A DNA stretch of 64,000 bases from Paramecium tetraurelia (taxonomy: Eukaryota > Ciliophora > Oligohymenophorea > Peniculida > Parameciidae): positions 137,204 through 201,203 of the forward strand of contig NW_001799377.1 of assembly GCF_000165425.1 (NCBI RefSeq), written 5' to 3'. Shown here one piece after another: positions 59,101 to 64,000 of this stretch. Within the stretch, counting starts at the first letter, position 1; each line of letters starts with the position of its first letter. Under the pieces are notes generated by a model, which worked only from the letters and a program-made list of their open reading frames with translations, did no database searches and was not told where the DNA came from. The position numbers were made by a program, and so were the translations under genes.

Positions 59101-61971
59101 ACTTCGCTTCTCTTAGTTTTTATGTATTTAAACATCTTTTTCAATTTGAATTGCTTCTCAATTTCCTCATCATTCCTGTTTTTCAATTGATCTTAATAAG
59201 GGGAATACAACCTACAATAATTTGGGACGATCAAGTATTGAAACGGTTATTAGTCAACATACAGGGTTCTACTTAACCTACACCAAAATGACCTTAATTT
59301 ATCATCTATTTGATTTCCCTCAACTTAACTGGGATTCCAAATTTAATTTATTAAAATCTCTTTTTCAAACAATGGGCTTAGTTCTGCTTACCATAAATAG
59401 TTTCTTCCATATGAAACTTCAGAAAAGAATTACAATAATTCATATTAAAACGAGATCTCTTTGTCTATTATACATCCATTATTAGTTTCAATATGTAACA
59501 ATTTAGTTTGTTTGCTATATTTCTTATACAATTTGAACAAATTCTCTTAATTGATACTAATGGCATTATTCTTATATCTACATAAGTGTCTAAGAAATCT
59601 CAAATAATGTTCATTATTCTTAGCAGTATCATCAATCATCAGATTGAAAAAATATTGTATTATATTAATAGGTCTGGTAATGATACGATCATGTACTTTT
59701 ACAGGAATTGAAACTTCCTATTATATTCCAACATCTTTTTCATAGAAATTGATTAAGACCTTTACTTTATTTTTTAGATCATCTTCAATTTCTTGTTTTT
59801 TAATGTAATCAAATTCAATTTTTAAGTTGTTGCATAAATTGATTAAAATTTTTTCATTGCACTTAACCATTTCAATTAAAAAATTGATTGTTTATGGGAG
59901 ATATTTGCAATAATGCTAATAATCAGGTAATCGTTCAAATAGATACAATTAATTGCTTGTATTATTAATAACACTAGTTTGAAGTAGCATAAATATCAGA
60001 TTGCAAACTTCAATCTTTGAATTAGATAGTTCTAATTTCTCCTTTTCAGATATGCTTTACAATTATTTTCTTTAGTTTTTCTCAGTCATTGAAGGCTACT
60101 CCATAGCCTTGAGAGCTCCCTTCTTGTTTGCCCATGTCTCTAATTCCTGTTTTGTAACTGTGGCTGTCAGAATCTGCAATAAGACATCAAAGAAATGTTA
60201 ATCCTTTAAGAGTTTCTACCTTTTTGAAGATATGAACCCGTATTTTTGGGAAGGACTAGAGTTATATATTTTTTATCTAAGAAAGTCATCCAAATTTTGA
60301 ATGCACCTTTAAGTGGTGGCTAACTTTTTAGTCTTAATTTTTAAGAGGTCTACATCATCAGATAATTATTAGAAGACTTAATTTTATTCAAACTTAAAAG
60401 GCAAATTGATATAAAATTGATACTTTCTTAATTATTTTGTACATGAATCTAAAAATAGTACTTCTTAAGTCTCTTATTTATTAGCTCTGAATATTTTAAA
60501 AACAGCATGTTCGTTTTTTTGATTTAAAATAATTGGTTTAAAGGTGCTGCCATCCTGATGGTATTTACTTATAACATCAAGGTATTTTCCTTAAGTTACA
60601 CTCTTAATTTAAATAAAATCGGATTAAATCTCATTCTTTTCTACAGATTTTAAGGGCTCAAATTTAAATAATGCATCCTTATTGGGTCGAACTTATAAGG
60701 CAAAAGTGGCAGGTACTTTTTTACTCTTTGGGATGATCACTTTCTTCTTCCCATATGGATCAATTTTAATATCTTCTTATTCTTTAGGAATAACCCTTAC
60801 ACATGCTAAATATAATCCAGTGTGGAAATGCTTTAATCTATAATTATTAGAATATAAGTAAGGGCCTCCTTTTTTATAATCTTCATCCTCAATTATCCAC
60901 AATGAATAGGCATTGCCACTATAATTGTCAAATGATAACTCACTTAAATCTGTTTAAAACACAGATAGTTTAGCTTTGTTGAGGTCTCTTTCATAATCAA
61001 CAGCCAACTATGAGCATGTTTCTGAATGATGGATCCAGACCAAGTCACCATCTATTGGTAATTCTTCAGAAAAAAGATTAATTTTCCAAGATGTTGATTC
61101 TTCTAGTGAAGCATTAATTTCTCTCTTTTAGATTTTCACTTCACTACTATCTTTATATTCTTTGATTGCCTTCTATGGAATCTCACCTGAACAATGTAAA
61201 AATGTTGGTTTTCCAAGAAAAGGTATCATACGCATAATTCTGACTATTTCTTACGAGTAAACTATTTAATCACCTTCCTTTTAATATTTATAAGTGGCCA
61301 CTATTTTGAATAGAGTTTCATCGCTTGTATAATCACTTAATGCAAGCTTAAAGTTTTAATTTTCGAATTTAGCCTCATCTGATAAAGAACAAAGCCATTT
61401 AGATGAAGCCAAATGTAATAGCTATATTGGTTCTTCATATTTAACATAATTGCCTTTCTCTTTCTCAAAACCATCCACATTGAATTTAAATTCATTGAAT
61501 AAATTCATTTGATTATCTCTCACCTACTTTTCACTCAATAATGATTGTACCGAATGAGTGGCTGATTTAATCTACATAACAGATATAGCATTATAATACT
61601 TATGACTTCACAGGTGTAACTTCACTTTTTTAATCAGTTACATCATCGCTAATTGATCCGAAAGGTTTCTTTTTTCTTTACGGAAAAAGTTTAGCAACTT
61701 CAACTTTCTTGCCATTTGATGTCCTTGGACAAATTACAAATAAGCAATTTGGCATGCTATTATAACAACCTTGTTTACTTCATTTGACTAAAATAGCTTA
61801 TGTTGAAATCCTTGGTGTCCAATTTATTCTAAGGTGACATCCCTTTAAGAATTACAGCGCTACATTATTCATTTCATAATACTTTTTTATAAATCCATCT
61901 CCACCTATTAATGCATCATCATCCTATAAATGAGAAATACTCACAATCGAACCTATTTTGATTATTTCCAT
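53145..61971 (-). CDS. Inositol 1,4,5-trisphosphate receptor-type calcium release channel
   Basis: One gene of 8.8 kb, about 2,870-2,895 residues. The N-terminal Ins145_P3-rec/MIR region has KIGSIVSI, PNCLFVICPRTSNGKK and FLHCSGEIP. RIH domains fill the middle (ARTLYVDQQPFQYLI region; QGPCSENQIAVADSKF). The C-terminal pore has several membrane helices (LVLTLLLIIIITYIFTLIAF), selectivity filter PGGIGGDI near 53811-53835, gate helix IIMVSIASGIIIDTFG, zinc-finger-like CFICGQE and NHYMWNYLYYIAYL, then a coiled-coil tail. At least five introns; the last is 53471-53499 (29 nt). With introns of 35, 22, 28, 25 and 29 nt removed the length is divisible by three. Paramecium is known to carry several such channels. 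GGIGGD, against GGGVGD in animals, should conduct Ca2+. Confidence 0.93.
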
Positions 61972-62409
61972 TTATTTTTATAATATTATAGTAAGAAATT
62001 AAGAGTATAATAATATTAAAATATTCATAAATAGAGTCATTTATATAATAAACTAAAGAGATACATATGATTTTATGACAATTATTATTTATTGTTGATT
62101 TTATTAATTTCTCAATTTATTTTGATAAAATGCTATTCAATTAATTTTTCTATTTAACATCAACATCGAACTTTTATTTACAGTCTAAAATTGATTACTT
62201 ATATTGTTAGAATATAAAAATAATTTTAGAGCCAAACCCAAAATTTAAGAATAACAATGAAAAGCACAGCCACTTTTTCATTACATTTTGTGAAAAAATT
62301 TAATTAGAAATTTTTTTCTAATTTTGTTTTGGAAATAATTGGCTAGCAATAAAATGAGGATAGACATTTAAGATGCTATAGGATATAATTACATGATATA
62401 TTATATAAA
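61972..62409. other. AT-rich spacer
   Basis: 438 bases between the start of the IP3 receptor gene and the stop of the haemoglobin gene, both on the minus strand. It should contain the IP3 receptor promoter. No other feature seen. Confidence 0.45.
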
Positions 62410-62905
62410 TCAGGCTGTGACGAAGTCTCCTCTAACTGTTTCAGCAACAGCGACGGTTTATTCGACCAAATCAACAGCAACGCCAGCTGAGGTCAATGCA
62501 CTTCTCAAGTCAATTACTGTTGTGAACTGGGCGTTTGTTACTTCCATGTTGGCATGAACTTCCTTCAAGTTCTAATAAATATTAACATAAAATTTAGTAC
62601 TCTGCCTCCCAAAGCCTTTGGTTCTCCAAGAGCAGCGCATAAAATGAAGCTTACTTATTTTTTTAATCAGCCATATTGATTCCATTGAAGAAATTGGAAA
62701 CTGTAGCGTCAGCTTGGATATTAGCATAGAATTATGGTGTCACAGCTGTGACAGCGGCTTCACCTCCCAATTTATTCAAAGAGTGTCTTTTTAGAGTTTC
62801 TGGACTTTTTATTAATGAATTATTAGGATATTTGAGTTAGTTTTGAACCCAATAAATTAAAGATAGTTTGAAATGGAATAAATTATTGTCTCTTGAAATT
62901 ATCAT
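62410..62905 (-). CDS. Truncated (2/2) haemoglobin
   Basis: Oxygen- or NO-binding globin closely resembling Paramecium haemoglobin as I recall it. The core runs [67 protein letters not shown], then [14 protein letters not shown]; His in KEVHANM is the proximal ligand. One 29-nt intron at 62572-62600. A T is missing in the T run near 62661, breaking the frame at ASF/LCAAL. The known protein starts about at LFEQLGG, but here no ATG lies there. The only in-frame ATG (62905) gives an extra ~45 residues ([13 protein letters not shown]...) with no globin similarity. The start is therefore uncertain, and the gene may be affected by sequence errors. Confidence 0.88.
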
Positions 62906-63415
62906 TTAAAAAAACCGCACTGACACTATGACAATTAACTCATCCCTTTAACTATTTCAATCCATCATTTTCTGAAGTCTATTAATAAAATTTCAAAGAA
63001 TTAATAGTTAAACATTTCATTGTAATCAGATGTCATAAAAAAATATTTAAAATAATCAATTCTTTAATTGATATGCAAAAAGAGTACTATTTTAAATTAT
63101 AATTATTAATATTGATTCTTATTTATTATTATGTTGAAAATTAATATGATGATAATGTGAAGAATATTATTTATAGTTAATTTGATTTAATTTAATATTT
63201 CAATAAATGATTGCAATTTATATTTAATCAATAAGTATCATTATTCTATGATTAAATTTTAGTTAATTTTCTTTTAAAAATATCCTCACTTAATTAAAAG
63301 TATGAAAAATTTTGAGAGTAGTTAATAATAATTATGATAAATATTTTTTGATAAATGAGATAGTTTGAATGTGTAAAATTATTTAATCAATTATTTATAT
63401 AATTTCAAAATAGAA
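62906..63415. other. AT-rich divergent spacer
   Basis: 510 bases between the minus-strand haemoglobin and the plus-strand MORN gene. More than 80% A+T. It probably holds both promoters; nothing specific recognised. Confidence 0.5.
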
Positions 63416-64000
63416 ATGGGTAATTGTCAGGCATGTATGAATGATCCACAAAATTTAAATGAATATGGTACTCATTAAAATGCTAAACAAACATCTTTGC
63501 ACTCAATAGTTAGAAGATCGTAGCCTTTTTCAAAAGCCTCATTGGCAGAGATTGTGAATACTTCTTAACACTAATTGAGAACAAGTCAAAAACCATCAAT
63601 TAATATTTAAAAAGAGGCCTCACTATCAATGGTTGGAAATGGTGTGGACATTTAAAAATAAAAAACTAACTCTGAACAATTAATTTCAGTGCATTGTCCT
63701 ATAGCCAAATTAGCATAACCTTGGGGTAGACCAGCAGGCGAATTATAAAGTTTGATTGGTCCCAAAGTTAAAATGGTCCTTAGTAAATTAAAGGAGTACT
63801 AGTATACAAGAGGTGATGATCCAGAGGCAGTATACCTGGAACCATAAATATTTGAACAAGGGATGGTTTATGATGGTTAATGGAAATATGGATTAAGACA
63901 GGGTCGAGGTATGGAATTAATTAAATATATCAGGAAGACAAGTTTGGAAGGAAGGTAGTTATTATGAAGGATATTGGAAAAATAGTTGTGCACATGGTCA
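63416..64000 (+). CDS. MORN-repeat protein with N-terminal lipidation motif, 3' end beyond window
   Basis: Starts MGNCQACMN: Gly2 with a nearby Cys fits N-myristoylation plus palmitoylation, which would anchor the protein to the cell membrane or ciliary membrane. A Ser/Gln-rich linker follows, then SVHCPIAKLAQPWGRPAGEL and the first MORN repeat YDGQWKYGLRQGRG. A 25-nt intron at about 63908-63932 (GTATGGAATT...ATATCAG) lets the next repeat continue (YEGYWKNSCAHG) to the window end. Ciliates have many MORN proteins of this lay-out. The partial length is about 186 residues; the C-terminal domain is not visible. Confidence 0.82.

Overview
This window reads as somatic (macronuclear) DNA of a ciliate, most likely a Paramecium. 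In every recognisable gene TAA and TAG stand at glutamine positions and TGA is the only stop. Introns are tiny (19-42 nt, mostly GTA...TAG). Base composition is very AT-rich and genes are packed tightly. A 2/2 globin close to what I recall of Paramecium haemoglobin, and a domesticated piggyBac transposase of the PiggyMac/PgmL kind, support the genus. I saw no telomere, tRNA, rRNA, CRISPR, virus-like element or autonomous transposon. Family names come from motif recognition; no search was run.

Layout. 1-5.9 kb: two weak open frames, a nucleosome assembly protein, a metallo-beta-lactamase/rhodanese fusion and an unknown helical protein. 6-16.8 kb, all on the minus strand apart from two weak small plus-strand frames: pepsin-like protease, prefoldin 2, a small mitochondrial-looking membrane protein, TRAPPC3/Bet3, PDCD2/Tsr4-like protein, membrane RING protein, coiled-coil protein, a small unknown and a B-box/beta-propeller protein. 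A 1.2 kb gap follows. 18-27.3 kb, mostly plus: zf-4CXXC_R1 protein, TRAPPC8, DRC12-like protein, MORN protein, sphingosine-kinase-like enzyme and an unknown. 27.4-45.6 kb, mostly minus: two small related proteins, Pescadillo, a multi-pass protein, MORN protein, SF1 (UPF1/SEN1-like) helicase, three unknowns, the PgmL-like transposase, a ciliary-looking coiled-coil protein and a calpain. One secreted Cys-rich protein lies on the plus strand. 45.6-53.1 kb plus: topoisomerase III, a weak gene, a coiled-coil protein and an AMPK/SNF1-like kinase. 53.1-64 kb: a complete ~2,900-residue IP3-receptor channel, the haemoglobin, and a MORN protein cut by the window end.

Most genes are unrelated housekeeping or cilia-associated functions. 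Two TRAPP vesicle-tethering subunits (TRAPPC3, TRAPPC8) lie about 10 kb apart. Several MORN proteins, a DRC12-like protein, an IP3 receptor, a calpain and a sphingosine kinase fit a ciliated, calcium-signalling cell. Gene spacing is extreme in places: 7 bp between divergent start codons (calpain/topoisomerase III) and 3 bp between convergent stops (kinase/IP3 receptor). Several otherwise conserved genes carry a single one-base frameshift, often in an A or T run, that no tiny intron explains. Sequence error is the simplest explanation.
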